The position numbers and the translations under genes were made by a program. 64,000 nucleotides of DNA from positions 1 through 64,000 of the forward strand of contig NZ_FMWS01000037.1 in the NCBI RefSeq assembly GCF_900103255.1, written 5' to 3'. The notes beneath the pieces are model-generated. The model was not told where the DNA came from. It did no database searches and saw only the letters and a list, made by a program, of their open reading frames with translations. The DNA comes from Gilliamella bombi. GTDB lineage: Bacteria; Pseudomonadota; Gammaproteobacteria; Enterobacterales; Orbaceae. Below are positions 50,601 through 60,768 of the stretch, piece after piece; position 1 is the first letter of the stretch; every line of letters starts with the position of its first letter.

Positions 50601-52472
50601 TTATTGCTTAATGTTAAATATGATATCATCAACTGTTACTTGTGTTTTATCGGTTAATGAAATTTGTTGATACTGATCGGTATTAACAATAATAATTGGA
50701 GTAATTAATGGATAACCTGCTTGCTTAATTGCCTCAGGATTGAAGCTGATTAGCAAATCACCTTTTTTTACTTTTTGATGTAATTCAACATGATATTCAA
50801 ACTCATTGTTAGTTAAATTAACTGTATCAATCCCCACGTGAATTAGCAATTCGACGCCATTATCTAATGTTAACCCAATGGCATGTTTAGAATTTTCAAA
50901 TACTGCAGTTACCTCGCCATCAAAAGGTGCATAAACGTGATTATCAGTAGGTTCAATTGCAATCCCTTCTCCCATGAGTTTTTGTGAAAAAGCAGGATCG
51001 GGCACTTCGCTTAGTGGTAATGCTTTACCTGTCATTGGGCTTGTAATTTCAACCTCATCTAGTAATATTTTTGGTGTATCATCTTTAGTGTTAGCTATAT
51101 CTTGTTTTGTTTCACCTGTGCCAAATATTTGGATTAAAATTACAGGCCCAATTAATGCAATTGCTGAACCAATTGCTACACCAAAAAACGAACTCATATT
51201 ATCGGGTTTAATGGCATTGACAATGGTTAGTGGGCCTGGTAGTGCCGCATAAGTATAGTAATAAGGTGTAAAGAATCCAGCAACAATACCACCTAAAGAT
51301 GCGCAGATACATCCATAAATAAATGGCTTTTTAAAGCGTAAATTTACACCATAAATAGCGGGTTCAGTGATACCAAATAAACCAGTGATAAATGCAGATA
51401 ATGAAACACCTTTCATCTCTTGTGTTTTAGTTTTTATATAAAAACCTAGTGCAGCACCCACTTGACCAATTACGGCAATAGTTTGGAATGCTTGGAAAGA
51501 ATCTTGCCCATATTGATTGATATTTTCGGTGATGACAGGTGTTATTCCCCAATGTACACCAAAAATAACCAATACTTGCCATACAGCACCAATCAACCCA
51601 CCCGCAATGTAAGGCGCAAGATTAACTACCCAATTATAACCATTGGCAATATAGTGAGCTGCGTTTGCAGTTATTGGTCCTATAGCAATGAGAGTTGATG
51701 GCACCATAATCACTAAACAGATTAAAGGCATTAAAAGAGGTTTGATAATACTATGTAATCGTGGTTCCAAAAATCGCTCTAAATACGACAGTAACCACAC
51801 CAAAAAAAGTGGCGGCAGTACGGTTGAGTTATAAAGCGTTTCTGATAATACAATACCAAATAAATCGATTTCTGCCCCTTCTTTGATTAATTCTGCCAAT
51901 TTAGTCCAAGTGGGAGAAAGTAATGCGGCACAACAAGCCACTGCAATGTAAATATTACAACGAAAATGTTGTGAAGCAGTAATAGCAATAAAAATTGGAA
52001 GAAAGAAAAAAGGTGCCCAAGAAATAAAGTCAAAAATTTTATAAGTGCTAGTTGATTCCACTTTAGGAAAGCCTAATTTAATTAAAATTAAGATCCCTTG
52101 TAAAATCCCCGAAGCGGCTAAAACATAAACAAACGGCGCAAAAACAGCTGACATCGTTGCAATAACACGATTTAAAATATTCGCTTTATCGTTATTGGTT
52201 ACTTTATTATCAGTATTAATCAGTTGAGTAAAGGCGTTATAAACTTTATCAACATGTGTACCAATAACCACTTGGATTTGACCACCTTTTTCAACAACGG
52301 TAATCACGCCTGGTAATTTAGAAATGTTTTCTTTTGCATGATCTGGTGTATGTTGGGTAACAAGGCGAAGGCGTGTTGCACAGCGAGAAACGGTAACAAT
52401 ATTTTTCTCACCACCTAGCTCATTTAAAATATCAACAGCTAACTTGTTATAATCTCTAATTTTTGATGACAT
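50601..52472 (-). CDS. PTS beta-glucoside transporter EIIBCA
   Basis: This membrane transporter takes up and phosphorylates beta-glucosides. Three PTS domains follow one another. EIIB carries its phospho-Cys in VSRCATRLRL. The EIIC membrane domain (about 105-460) has about ten helices and shows FGVHWGITPV and GITEPAIYGV. EIIA carries the active His in LLIHVGIDTVNL. The ATG at 52472 is used (AAGGAG ribosome-binding site; 623 residues); a start at 52493 is less likely. BglF, AscF and related proteins share this layout. The operon has no BglG-type antiterminator; a GntR gene stands divergently. Confidence 0.93.
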   Translation of the reverse strand: MSSKIRDYNKLAVDILNELGGEKNIVTVSRCATRLRLVTQHTPDHAKENISKLPGVITVVEKGGQIQVVIGTHVDKVYNAFTQLINTDNKVTNNDKANILNRVIATMSAVFAPFVYVLAASGILQGILILIKLGFPKVESTSTYKIFDFISWAPFFFLPIFIAITASQHFRCNIYIAVACCAALLSPTWTKLAELIKEGAEIDLFGIVLSETLYNSTVLPPLFLVWLLSYLERFLEPRLHSIIKPLLMPLICLVIMVPSTLIAIGPITANAAHYIANGYNWVVNLAPYIAGGLIGAVWQVLVIFGVHWGITPVITENINQYGQDSFQAFQTIAVIGQVGAALGFYIKTKTQEMKGVSLSAFITGLFGITEPAIYGVNLRFKKPFIYGCICASLGGIVAGFFTPYYYTYAALPGPLTIVNAIKPDNMSSFFGVAIGSAIALIGPVILIQIFGTGETKQDIANTKDDTPKILLDEVEITSPMTGKALPLSEVPDPAFSQKLMGEGIAIEPTDNHVYAPFDGEVTAVFENSKHAIGLTLDNGVELLIHVGIDTVNLTNNEFEYHVELHQKVKKGDLLISFNPEAIKQAGYPLITPIIIVNTDQYQQISLTDKTQVTVDDIIFNIKQ

Positions 52473-52524
52473 CCATAAACTCCTTAAAAGCAATTCAGTA
52501 AGATTATTTTATAGACAATTTCAA

Positions 52525-52542
52525 AATTGTTAATTAACAATT
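52525..52542. promoter_or_regulatory. Perfect 18-bp palindrome, candidate operator
   Basis: AATTGTTAATTAACAATT is an exact palindrome between the divergent PTS operon and the GntR gene. Its position, next to a CRP-like site, makes it a candidate operator for the GntR/UTRA regulator. The binding itself is inferred; GntR/UTRA sites in other species are shorter, often GT-N-TA-N-AC type. Confidence 0.5.
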
Positions 52543-52550
52543 ATATTGTT

Positions 52551-52566
52551 TGTGATCTAGATCGTG
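52551..52566 (-). promoter_or_regulatory. CRP binding site of the beta-glucoside operon
   Basis: TGTGATCTAGATCGTG matches the CRP consensus TGTGATCTAGATCACA at 13 of 16 positions, with a perfect left half. It lies about 80 bases upstream of the PTS start, which fits catabolite activation of the leftward operon. Confidence 0.75.
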
Positions 52567-52649
52567 TTTTTATATTATTTAATTTAAAACTAAAAATAAG
52601 CTGTATAAAATACTACTTCAATTATTGATTAAATTAATAACATAAACAC

Positions 52650-53353
52650 ATGGTTAAATATCAAGAAGTTGCAAAAAAATCAAACAGATGATTTATCAAA
52701 AACAACTGTCCAAAGGCACTCAGCTTGCTAATATTGACGGGTTAATTACTCAATATCAGGTCAGTCGTAGTACAATTGTTAAAGCGCTTAATTGTCTTGA
52801 GCGGCAGGGCGTTATTTATCAAGTGCAAGGTAGTGGTATTTTTGTTCGTGAACGTAAAAAAAGAGGCTATCTCAATTTTTTGCAAAGTCATGGTTTTACT
52901 GTCGATCTAGAAGATGTTTATGGTTCTTCGACAGTACTTAATGTTGATATCATCAAGCCCAGTGCAAAAGTTAAAGAAAATCTACAATGTGATGATAACG
53001 AAGAAGTCTATTTTGTTAAAAGATTGCGCTATGTTGAAGATAAATTATATGGCTTAGAACAGTCATATTACCGTAAAAAGTTAATTTGTTATTTAAATAA
53101 AGAAATTGTAGAAAACTCAATTTTTAATTACATTCAGGAAAATTATAATCTTAATATTGGTTTTTCTGATAAATATTTACAGGTAATAAAACTTGATGAA
53201 AAAATGGCGCCATGTTTAGGATTGCAACCTGGTGAACCTGCACTTTGTGTTGAAGAAATATTTTACACCTCATCAGGTGAACCTTTTGATTTTTCAAAAA
53301 TCATTTATCATTACGAAAATGCAAGATTTTGTATACAAAATCACTCAAAGTAA
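52650..53353 (+). CDS. GntR/UTRA transcription regulator, frameshifted in an A7 tract
   Basis: The product should be a GntR-family repressor with a UTRA sugar-phosphate sensor domain, likely controlling the divergent beta-glucoside operon. The unbroken frame from 52688 lacks the first winged-helix residues. The missing part (MVKYQEVAKK) lies in another frame from the ATG at 52650. One extra A in the A7 run at 52673-52679 joins them and restores the usual GntR start (AKKIKQMIYQKQLSKGTQL). The HTH (LITQYQVSRSTIVKALNCLERQG) and UTRA domain (about 80-230) are intact. The shift may be a real mutation, transcriptional slippage or an assembly error. Without it, an N-terminally short protein could still be made from 52688, but helix 1 would be damaged. 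Confidence 0.75.
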
Positions 53354-53438
53354 GTTTGAATGATGAATTATTAGGAAGATGAATAAGAAATCGATCATTC
53401 AACTTCCTTTAATTATTAGCAAATTTAACTGTTAACAA

Positions 53439-56400
53439 TTAAATTTCACCACCAACACCTTTAAACTTTTCAACCAATGCGGCGATCTTTTCAAAGACTC
53501 GGTTCTTTTTAATTAAATATTGAGGATTCAGTGGGCTCATTTTTGGTAAAATCTCGTTCAACTCTGTGCCGTTTTCGGTTGCATATTTTCGCTTTAATGA
53601 TGAGGCAATATAGCGTTTTGTTACCGCTTCATTTAAATTTTCCTCTTCAATTAAGGAATTAAGCTCTACCTGTAACTCTTGCTGTGCATACAAGAAAAAC
53701 GCATCAATAATCGAGGCTTTATCTGGAATAGCATCAAGATCAGTTTGTTTTATAAACTCTACAACTAGCTCTTCTTTAGCTCGATTTTCTAAGCTTGATC
53801 GAATTAATCGCTTAGCATCTTCGACAATGTCCTGTTTGGTTTTTTCTTGTTTATTTTGTTCATAAATTAACTCAAGAATATAATCCAGATTGATCTCTTG
53901 CGATTTTAATAGATCAATTTCGAAAACCACATCATCCCAGTCAAATCTTTGCTGATCTTGTTGATTGGCTTCTTTTTCTCGGCGTAGCCAATCACGAATA
54001 TCATTATAAGTTGAACGATAATTTTGAATTGTGCGGTCAGTCGGTAGTTTAACTGCTTGCATTTTTTGCAGATCTTCATCAGTCACATAATGCTTATTTT
54101 TAAACGCTAAAACTGCCTGCGCATCTGTCATATCTAATTGTTGGAAATCCTTTAATGCAACAAATTCATCATAATTTTGTAATATATTGTCAGCACGTAA
54201 GTACTCACCAAATAATTTAACAAACTCTTTTTTATCTTTTTCTTTGATAATTTCATCAGGGCGTGGGAACTTTTCTTGTAACTCGGCAACGATGGCTAGA
54301 TAGCCATTGTGGAAATTACCTGAATCTTTATCAGTAAACCCTTCCATGTATTCCTTAAAGCTTTTTTCTAACACTACTTCATGAGTATTACTTTTACCAA
54401 ATGTTTTTATTGCATCAATGGTCGCTTGTTCTAAATCACGAAACGCCACAATATTACCAAAGGTTTTGGTGGCATTATAAATACGATTGGTGCGTGAAAA
54501 GGCTTGAATTAACCCATGATACCGTAAATTTTTATCAACAAATAAAGTATTAAGCGTTGGCGCATCAAAGCCAGTTAAAAACATACCAACCACAATTAAT
54601 AAATCAATTTCTTTATTTTTTACTTTTAAAGACAAATCGCGATAATAGTTCTGAAACTGCTCACTGCTGACATCATAGTTTGACTTAAATTCCTGATTAT
54701 AGTCATCAATAGCCATTGCTAAAAACTCTTTAGCACTTTGATTTAAGGCATCTATTTCAAAACTTTCATCGGCAAAATTACCTTGTGCATCTTGTTCTTC
54801 ATTAGCAGAATAAGAAAATATCGTGGCTATTTTTAACGGCTGATTTGCACCTTCTTGTAATTTTTTGAATGATTCATAATAGAGTTTAGCCGCATCTACA
54901 CTACTCACTGCAAACATGGCATTGAACCCTTTACTTTTGCCCATTAATCGGTGGGTTTTTTGTTTAAAATTATTCAGAATATATTGTGTGATTTGCTCAA
55001 TACGGTTTGGGTGGAGCAATGCTTTTTTATTTTCAGCAGCGCTGAGTTTTTCAAGATTTTGTTCTTGCTCTATCGATTTAAAATTAGGACGCACATCATT
55101 ATAGTCAACTTTAAATTTTAGTACCTTTTCGTCACGAATTGCATCGGTTAATACATAAGCGTGCAGTTCACGACCAAAAACATCCGCTGTAGTTTGCGTT
55201 CCGATTGCGTTAGTATGCATAATCGGCGTACCAGTAAAACCAAATTGGTAATATTTTTTAAATTTTCGCTTTAAGTTTTTTTGAGCTTCGCCAAACTGGG
55301 AGCGGTGTGCTTCGTCAAAAATAAATACAACGTGTTTATCATAGATCGCTAAGTTATCGTCGCTTTTGATCAAGTTATTAAGTTTTTGAATGGTAGTAAC
55401 AATAATTTTATTATCGGTTTTCTCAATATTGCGCTTAAGCCCTGCGGTACTATTTGAACCATTCACACTATCTTTTGAAAATTTTTGATACTCTTTCATG
55501 GTTTGATAATCCAGATCTTTACGATCCACCACAAAAAAAACTTTATCAATAAATTCTAATTCGGTTGCAAGGCGTGCCGTTTTGAAACTGGTTAATGTTT
55601 TGCCAGAACCTGTTGTGTGCCAAATAAAGCCACCACTTTGTAAGCTACTCCACTTTTTGGCATGATAAGCGCTAATGATTTTCCATAATATGCGCTCGGT
55701 GGCGGCGATTTGGTAAGGGCGCATAATTAACAATGTGTCATTCACATCAAGCACCGAATAAGTCAATAACACATTTAACAGCGTTCGGCTAGCAAAAAAG
55801 GTTGCGGTAAAGTCTTTTAGATCTTTTATCGGCTCGTTTTTAACATTCGCCCAATTCATTGTAAAATCAAAGCTATTTTTGTCACGTTTAGTCGTGTTAG
55901 CAAAATAGCGCGTATCGGTACCATTTGATATAACAAACAGTTGTAAATATTTAAATAGTGAATTGTCTTGATTAAAGCTCTCTTTACTATAGCGATGCAC
56001 TTGATTAAAGGCTTCACGAATAGCAATACCACGTTTTTTTAGTTCAACTTGAACAAGCGGCAAGCCATTAACTAAAATCGTCACATCATAACGATTTGCA
56101 TAATTACCTGTTTGCTGAAATTGATGGATAACTTGTAATTTATTATTAGTAACCTCTTTTTTATCTAACAACTTGATATTTTGAATATGGCCGTCATCAA
56201 AAACAAAATCGTAAATATGATCGTGGTGGATTTTGCGACTTTTATCGATCATTGATTCATTGGGTTTATCCAAATACTCTAATACAAAACGTTGCCATTC
56301 ATCATCCGTAAATTGCATTTTGTTTAGTGTTTGCAACTGCTCACGAATATTGGCTAATAACTTTTCATGTGTATTTAAATTCGGTAAGTATTCATAACCT

Positions 56401-56540
56401 TGTCGAGCTAAATCATGAATAAATTCATTTTCTAAATCCGTTTCAGTCTGATAAACAGCAGCCGATTCTTCAAGTTTGTTGTAGTTATCTAAAATAATAT
56501 AGCTATTGGTTTCGGCGATGGGGGTTGTATAAGTCGTCAT
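53439..56540 (-). CDS. hsdR: Type IC restriction enzyme, HsdR subunit
   Basis: HsdR is the motor and nuclease of a type I system; with HsdM and HsdS it translocates DNA and cuts far from the site. The 1033-residue protein has a RecB-like nuclease ([21 protein letters not shown], about 148-170, PD-ExK), Walker [10 protein letters not shown] (about 309), motif [11 protein letters not shown] (about 408) and motif VI-like [10 protein letters not shown]. Length and sequence are close to EcoR124-type HsdR, so family IC. It is the last gene of hsdM-hsdS-prrC-hsdR; 12 bases separate it from prrC. A GGA ribosome-binding site is present. Confidence 0.93.
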   Translation of the reverse strand: MTTYTTPIAETNSYIILDNYNKLEESAAVYQTETDLENEFIHDLARQGYEYLPNLNTHEKLLANIREQLQTLNKMQFTDDEWQRFVLEYLDKPNESMIDKSRKIHHDHIYDFVFDDGHIQNIKLLDKKEVTNNKLQVIHQFQQTGNYANRYDVTILVNGLPLVQVELKKRGIAIREAFNQVHRYSKESFNQDNSLFKYLQLFVISNGTDTRYFANTTKRDKNSFDFTMNWANVKNEPIKDLKDFTATFFASRTLLNVLLTYSVLDVNDTLLIMRPYQIAATERILWKIISAYHAKKWSSLQSGGFIWHTTGSGKTLTSFKTARLATELEFIDKVFFVVDRKDLDYQTMKEYQKFSKDSVNGSNSTAGLKRNIEKTDNKIIVTTIQKLNNLIKSDDNLAIYDKHVVFIFDEAHRSQFGEAQKNLKRKFKKYYQFGFTGTPIMHTNAIGTQTTADVFGRELHAYVLTDAIRDEKVLKFKVDYNDVRPNFKSIEQEQNLEKLSAAENKKALLHPNRIEQITQYILNNFKQKTHRLMGKSKGFNAMFAVSSVDAAKLYYESFKKLQEGANQPLKIATIFSYSANEEQDAQGNFADESFEIDALNQSAKEFLAMAIDDYNQEFKSNYDVSSEQFQNYYRDLSLKVKNKEIDLLIVVGMFLTGFDAPTLNTLFVDKNLRYHGLIQAFSRTNRIYNATKTFGNIVAFRDLEQATIDAIKTFGKSNTHEVVLEKSFKEYMEGFTDKDSGNFHNGYLAIVAELQEKFPRPDEIIKEKDKKEFVKLFGEYLRADNILQNYDEFVALKDFQQLDMTDAQAVLAFKNKHYVTDEDLQKMQAVKLPTDRTIQNYRSTYNDIRDWLRREKEANQQDQQRFDWDDVVFEIDLLKSQEINLDYILELIYEQNKQEKTKQDIVEDAKRLIRSSLENRAKEELVVEFIKQTDLDAIPDKASIIDAFFLYAQQELQVELNSLIEEENLNEAVTKRYIASSLKRKYATENGTELNEILPKMSPLNPQYLIKKNRVFEKIAALVEKFKGVGGEI

Positions 56541-56552
56541 AGTCTATTCCAG

Positions 56553-57653
56553 CTATTTAAAATTATAATTTTCGAGCAAATGATTAAGTAAAAAGGCAAC
56601 AATCTGCTTTTCAGGCTCGGAAGGTTCAGGGGGCATTTCATTGGATAATTTTGAATGACTTGTAAAATTGATAATTCGTGTTAAATAAACTTGTTTATCG
56701 TCAGGCAATAATTCTGACCATTGCGGATAGCCTAAAAAACCAGCGGTTTTTTCATATAAGTTACGTAATAGGGTAAAATGATATTTTTCAATTTTTTGTT
56801 CGCGAATGGCTTGTTGTAAAATATCTTTTAAATAAAGATGATAAGAAAAACAGTGATTTGAATCGCCTTTTTTATCTTCTAATGCAAATTTACCGTCCTC
56901 AAATCGTCTTAAAATATAACCATTTTTTAAACCTAATTCATTATAAAGCACATTATAAAACAGCGGGTTATGGGTCGTAATAATAAATTTAATATCAGAT
57001 TCACAGGATTTGATTAATTGGGCAATATCTACCGCCAATTGGATAAGGTGATTTTCGTCCAATGAACTGACGGGATCATCAATAAAAATATAGCGTAAAT
57101 GGTCAAATTCATTAGTCGAGCGTTCGCTTTTGTCAGTAATATTGCGCTCTGCAATAACTAAGTTAATCAGCGTGAAAAAAAGACTCCAAATTAAATTGTT
57201 TTCTTCTCCTTTAGAGATTTTAATATTATCAATACGCTGATCATTATCGCCTGCTAGCGAAAAAGTAATAGCAGAAAAATCCTTATTGAAATGCGGCAGT
57301 AATCTTTGATGAGTATAGGATTGAAAGTAACGAACAATATTTTGGTCTTGTCCTTGGTCTTTTAAAATCCAGTCAGTAAATGAGTTAGGTTGAATGATTA
57401 ATTGATGTTCACCCTCTTGGTGTTTATCATTATCCCAAGCAAATAAATCTTCAGTAAAAGCGTTATAGTAAAGGATTTTGTGCCTTGTTAAGGCTGCATT
57501 ATTTTCTTTATCGTCTTTATGCTGCGATATAATTAAATTCTTAAATGTTTGAGATAAACGTGTTTTACCCGTACCGTTAAAGGCATAGATTAATTGGGTT
57601 TTTTTATCATTTTTATCCAGCTTTTCAGCAATATTCCTTAATGTGGTATTCAT
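56553..57653 (-). CDS. prrC: PrrC-type anticodon nuclease
   Basis: PrrC stays silent while bound to the type IC complex and cuts tRNA-Lys at the anticodon loop when a phage inhibitor disturbs that complex. The 366-residue protein has an ABC-type ATPase part: Walker A AFNGTGKT (24-31), KILYYNAFTEDLF, signature-like SKGEENN and Walker B YIFIDDPVSSLDENH. The C-terminal part has KKGDSN, near the tRNA-contacting region of E. coli PrrC. R297, E301 and H333 are spaced exactly as the catalytic Arg320-Glu324-His356 triad (4 then 32 residues). The gene lies between hsdS and hsdR, as in the E. coli prr locus. The identity rests on remembered sequence and the motif spacing. Confidence 0.88.
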   Translation of the reverse strand: MNTTLRNIAEKLDKNDKKTQLIYAFNGTGKTRLSQTFKNLIISQHKDDKENNAALTRHKILYYNAFTEDLFAWDNDKHQEGEHQLIIQPNSFTDWILKDQGQDQNIVRYFQSYTHQRLLPHFNKDFSAITFSLAGDNDQRIDNIKISKGEENNLIWSLFFTLINLVIAERNITDKSERSTNEFDHLRYIFIDDPVSSLDENHLIQLAVDIAQLIKSCESDIKFIITTHNPLFYNVLYNELGLKNGYILRRFEDGKFALEDKKGDSNHCFSYHLYLKDILQQAIREQKIEKYHFTLLRNLYEKTAGFLGYPQWSELLPDDKQVYLTRIINFTSHSKLSNEMPPEPSEPEKQIVAFLLNHLLENYNFK

Positions 57654-57673
57654 CTTTTTATAACTCTATCTTA

Positions 57674-58846
57674 TTATTCTTGCACTTTCGGAAAGTCTAA
57701 TAACAAATTCCGATAATACTCATATTGTTTTTGACGTAATTCAATTTCACGTGGTAAACCCTCTGTAATGGAATTTGTTAGCGCATCGAATTTGTCTAGG
57801 ATTTCGACAATACGGGCTTGTTCCTTGAGTGGGGGAATTGGGATTTTAAACTGCTTTACTTTTACATCTGAAATTGAAGGATATGCAGTACCACTTTGGT
57901 TTTCATTAACATAATTATTAAATCGTGTAGATGAAATATTGTAGTAAATCCATTTAGGTAGAATATAATTACGATTTGCTCTTAAAACACAATAGCCTGT
58001 GCTTGCAATGTTCTCCGAAAACTCTTTCTCTATTAATGTGAATCTTTGCAGTGTTGGACGAGTCGTTGCAAAAATAACATCATTTTCTTCAACAATTTTT
58101 TGTGCTCTACTTGGTGCATTTATAGCTGTTATTTCAGTTGTTCCAATAATTGATTTAGTTTCACGACTAACAGAGGTTAAATCAATATATTTGTAAGCAC
58201 GATCTGTTTCTTTCCATTTTATATTGCTTGTTGGTAAAGTTATATTTTCTAAAGCCTTCCACTCAACTTCATCCTCTTTAAAACTCAATAATTTATCCCG
58301 ATAATAGTTGTATTGTTTTTTCCGTGTAGTAAGCTCTGCTGTGAGCTCTGCTGTGAGCTCTGCTGTGAGAGCTGTGAATGTGTCCAAAATACAGACTATT
58401 GCAGTTTGAACGTGTAGAGTGGGGATAGGGATCTGAAATTGTTCAAGCATTGGTTTTCTGATTGAAATAGAGGTAGCGCCAACACATTTAGTCAAAATAT
58501 ATTGTTTAAATTTATCACACATTAAATAATATAAATATTTTGTATTTAGTTTATTTGAAAATACATGAATTCTGTATGCTCTTTGATGTAATGCATACTT
58601 CCCCTCAATATAATGGAAAATATCGCCAATGCCACCTTCTCCTGGAATGACTATTGCGGTTTCATCAAACTGAAATTTTTTTGATTTTAATATGTTTTTG
58701 GAACGAACATAAAATGGATATTGTCCATGTTCATCTTCATCCTGTCTATTTGCATTACCTGTTCCAACTTCTGCCACTTCCCCCAGCGTCTTCCACTCAA
58801 CCTCAACACCTTTTAATAACTCAGTTATATTATTACGCATAATCAT
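57674..58846 (-). CDS. hsdS: Type IC specificity subunit HsdS
   Basis: HsdS sets the bipartite DNA target. The 390-residue protein has two target recognition domains (about 1-150 and 200-345), each followed by a conserved helical region ([13 protein letters not shown] in the middle; [13 protein letters not shown] at the end). Before the central helix is a [16 protein letters not shown] stretch, three TAEL units encoded by 12-bp repeats. In the EcoR124/EcoR124II pair, two or three such units set the recognition spacer to 6 or 7 bases. The start overlaps the hsdM stop (ATGA). Target sequence cannot be read from this. Confidence 0.92.
   Translation of the reverse strand: MIMRNNITELLKGVEVEWKTLGEVAEVGTGNANRQDEDEHGQYPFYVRSKNILKSKKFQFDETAIVIPGEGGIGDIFHYIEGKYALHQRAYRIHVFSNKLNTKYLYYLMCDKFKQYILTKCVGATSISIRKPMLEQFQIPIPTLHVQTAIVCILDTFTALTAELTAELTAELTTRKKQYNYYRDKLLSFKEDEVEWKALENITLPTSNIKWKETDRAYKYIDLTSVSRETKSIIGTTEITAINAPSRAQKIVEENDVIFATTRPTLQRFTLIEKEFSENIASTGYCVLRANRNYILPKWIYYNISSTRFNNYVNENQSGTAYPSISDVKVKQFKIPIPPLKEQARIVEILDKFDALTNSITEGLPREIELRQKQYEYYRNLLLDFPKVQE
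58331..58366 (-). repeat. Three 12-bp repeats in hsdS (TAEL units)
   Basis: Three copies of the 12-mer GAGCTCTGCTGT (plus-strand reading; the first copy has A for G) encode the TAEL repeats between the two halves of HsdS. Loss or gain of one unit by recombination keeps the frame and changes the distance between the two recognition domains. Confidence 0.9.
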
Positions 58847-60408
58847 CCCTCAATCTCCGCCACAATTGCGTCAATTTGGGATCGTAAGCTATCAATTTTA
58901 GCTACGGTATCTTTTATTTCAGCATTAATCTGGGTGATATCAATCACTTCACGGGTATCTTCGGCTTCAACATACGAACTGACTGATAAATTATAGTCAT
59001 TTTGCGCAATGGTTTGATTATCAACTGATTTAGCAAAATATTCGATATCTTGCTTGCTAGCAAATACTTGCATAATTTCTTGAATATGTTCATCAGTGAG
59101 CACATTATTATTGGTCTCTTTTTTAAACAGTTTACTAGCATCAATAAATTGTGTTGTTTTGACGGTTTTATTTTTGGCAAGCACCAAAATATTAACCGCA
59201 ATCGATGTGCCATAAAATAAGTTTGGTGCGAGCGAGATTACGGTTTCAACAAAATCATTATCCACCAAATATTTGCGAATTTTTTGTTCCGCACCACCTC
59301 GATAAAATATCCCCGGAAAGGTAACAATTGCAGCTCGCCCACACTCGGACAGGTAACTTAGTGCATGCATAATAAAGGCAAAATCGGCTTTGGATTTTGG
59401 TGCTAGCACGCCAGCAGGTGCATAGCGGTCATCATTGATTAAGGTTGGATCATCACTACCAATCCATTTAATTGAATAAGGTGGATTAGAAACGATTGCA
59501 TCAAATGGCTTTTCGTCGCCAAATTTTGGATTAAGTAGCGTGTCCCCTAAAGCAATTTCAAATTTATCATAGTTGATATTGTGTAAAAACATATTCATTC
59601 GAGCAAGGTTATAGGTAGTATGATTGATTTCTTGACCGAAGAACCCATCCTCAATAATATGTTCGTCAAACTGTTTTTTCGCTTGTAACAATAAAGAGCC
59701 TGATCCTGCCGCTGGATCATAGATTTTATTGACCTTTTTTTGATTATGTAAGGCTAATTGCGAGATCAGCTTGGACACATTCGGTGGCGTAAAAAACTCG
59801 CCTCCTGATTTACCAGCATTCGAGGCATAATTAGAAATCAAATACTCATAAGCATCGCCAAACAGATCGATTTGATTGTCTGCAAAATCACCAAAATCCA
59901 GTTCGGCCACACCATTAAGTACTGCCGCTAACCGTTTGTTTTTATCGGCAACTGTATTACCTAATCGGTTACTGGTAGTATCAAAATCGGCAAATAATCC
60001 TTTAATATCGCTTTCTGAAGGGTAACCATTGGCTGAGCTTTCAATCGCATTAAAAATATTTGCCAAGTCAGTATTTAAACTTGGATTGGTATTAGCTTCA
60101 GCTACAATTTTACAAAATAATTGGCTAGGATAAATAAAATAGCCTTTGGTTTTTATTGCGTCTTTTTTTATTTCATCGATAATGACATCGTCGGATAATG
60201 TGCTGTAATCGATACTCTCATCGCCACCTTCAATATAATTGGCAAAATTCTCACTAATAAAGCGATAAAACAAAGAACCAAGTACATATTGTTTAAAATC
60301 CCAACCATCGACAGCTCCACGGACTTCGTCGGCAATTTTCCAAATTTGTCGTTGTAGTTGATCGCGTTGTTGCGTTTCGGTAATTGATTTAGCGTTACTA
60401 GATGTCAT
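58843..60408 (-). CDS. hsdM: Type IC modification subunit HsdM
   Basis: HsdM methylates adenine N6 as part of M2S1, and the R2M2S1 complex restricts. The protein is nearly as long as EcoR124 HsdM (about 520). It has the N-terminal helical domain ([22 protein letters not shown]), SAM motif [12 protein letters not shown] (about 231) and motif IV NPPYS (about 306). The ATG at 60408 is used; an in-frame TTG three codons earlier is closer to a GGA and could be the real start. It heads the four-gene leftward operon. Confidence 0.93.
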   Translation of the reverse strand: MTSSNAKSITETQQRDQLQRQIWKIADEVRGAVDGWDFKQYVLGSLFYRFISENFANYIEGGDESIDYSTLSDDVIIDEIKKDAIKTKGYFIYPSQLFCKIVAEANTNPSLNTDLANIFNAIESSANGYPSESDIKGLFADFDTTSNRLGNTVADKNKRLAAVLNGVAELDFGDFADNQIDLFGDAYEYLISNYASNAGKSGGEFFTPPNVSKLISQLALHNQKKVNKIYDPAAGSGSLLLQAKKQFDEHIIEDGFFGQEINHTTYNLARMNMFLHNINYDKFEIALGDTLLNPKFGDEKPFDAIVSNPPYSIKWIGSDDPTLINDDRYAPAGVLAPKSKADFAFIMHALSYLSECGRAAIVTFPGIFYRGGAEQKIRKYLVDNDFVETVISLAPNLFYGTSIAVNILVLAKNKTVKTTQFIDASKLFKKETNNNVLTDEHIQEIMQVFASKQDIEYFAKSVDNQTIAQNDYNLSVSSYVEAEDTREVIDITQINAEIKDTVAKIDSLRSQIDAIVAEIEG

Positions 60409-60417
60409 ATTTTTCAA

Positions 60418-60768
60418 AATTCCTAAATAAAAAATAGGTGCTGCCTAATTAGAAAGTAACTGATTTTTACTTTCATATTAGTCATTTTATAGCTACCTGT
60501 TATAGGTGTTATAGCATAGCTGATTTGTTGTTATTTTTCCATCTGGGGTGTTTATTAAAAACTCAGCCAATGGGTATTTTGAACTTTAAGGTTGGGAAAT
60601 CTTAAAAAATAACAAAGCAACAAAATCTAAAAACAAAACCCTTTTTTTAGCTATATTTTAAAAGTCAATAAAATCAATAAATTAAATTTATCTCTAAAAA
60701 AAGGGTTTTTAAAACCTAAATACCTATTTGCCTTTTTACATACTATATTGATAGTATATTAGCTTCTA
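60418..60768 (+). promoter_or_regulatory. CRISPR leader and divergent hsd promoter region
   Basis: This AT-rich stretch lies between hsdM (leftward) and the first repeat. In type I-F arrays of this repeat orientation the leader precedes the GTTCACTGCC end, so transcription and new spacer entry are expected from here. It has a perfect 16-bp inverted repeat (60635-60650 with 60694-60709) and an IHF-like site in the loop. The half next to hsdM must hold the promoter of the restriction operon. Confidence 0.65.
60635..60709. repeat. 16-bp perfect inverted repeat around an IHF-like site in the CRISPR leader
   Basis: AAAACCCTTTTTTTAG at 60635-60650 is the exact reverse complement of 60694-60709. 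The 43-base loop holds AATCAATAAATTA (60672-60684), which fits the IHF consensus WATCAANNNNTTR. It ends 59 bases before the first repeat. IHF bends the leader for spacer integration in I-E and I-F systems; a role for the inverted repeat is not known to me. Confidence 0.6.
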
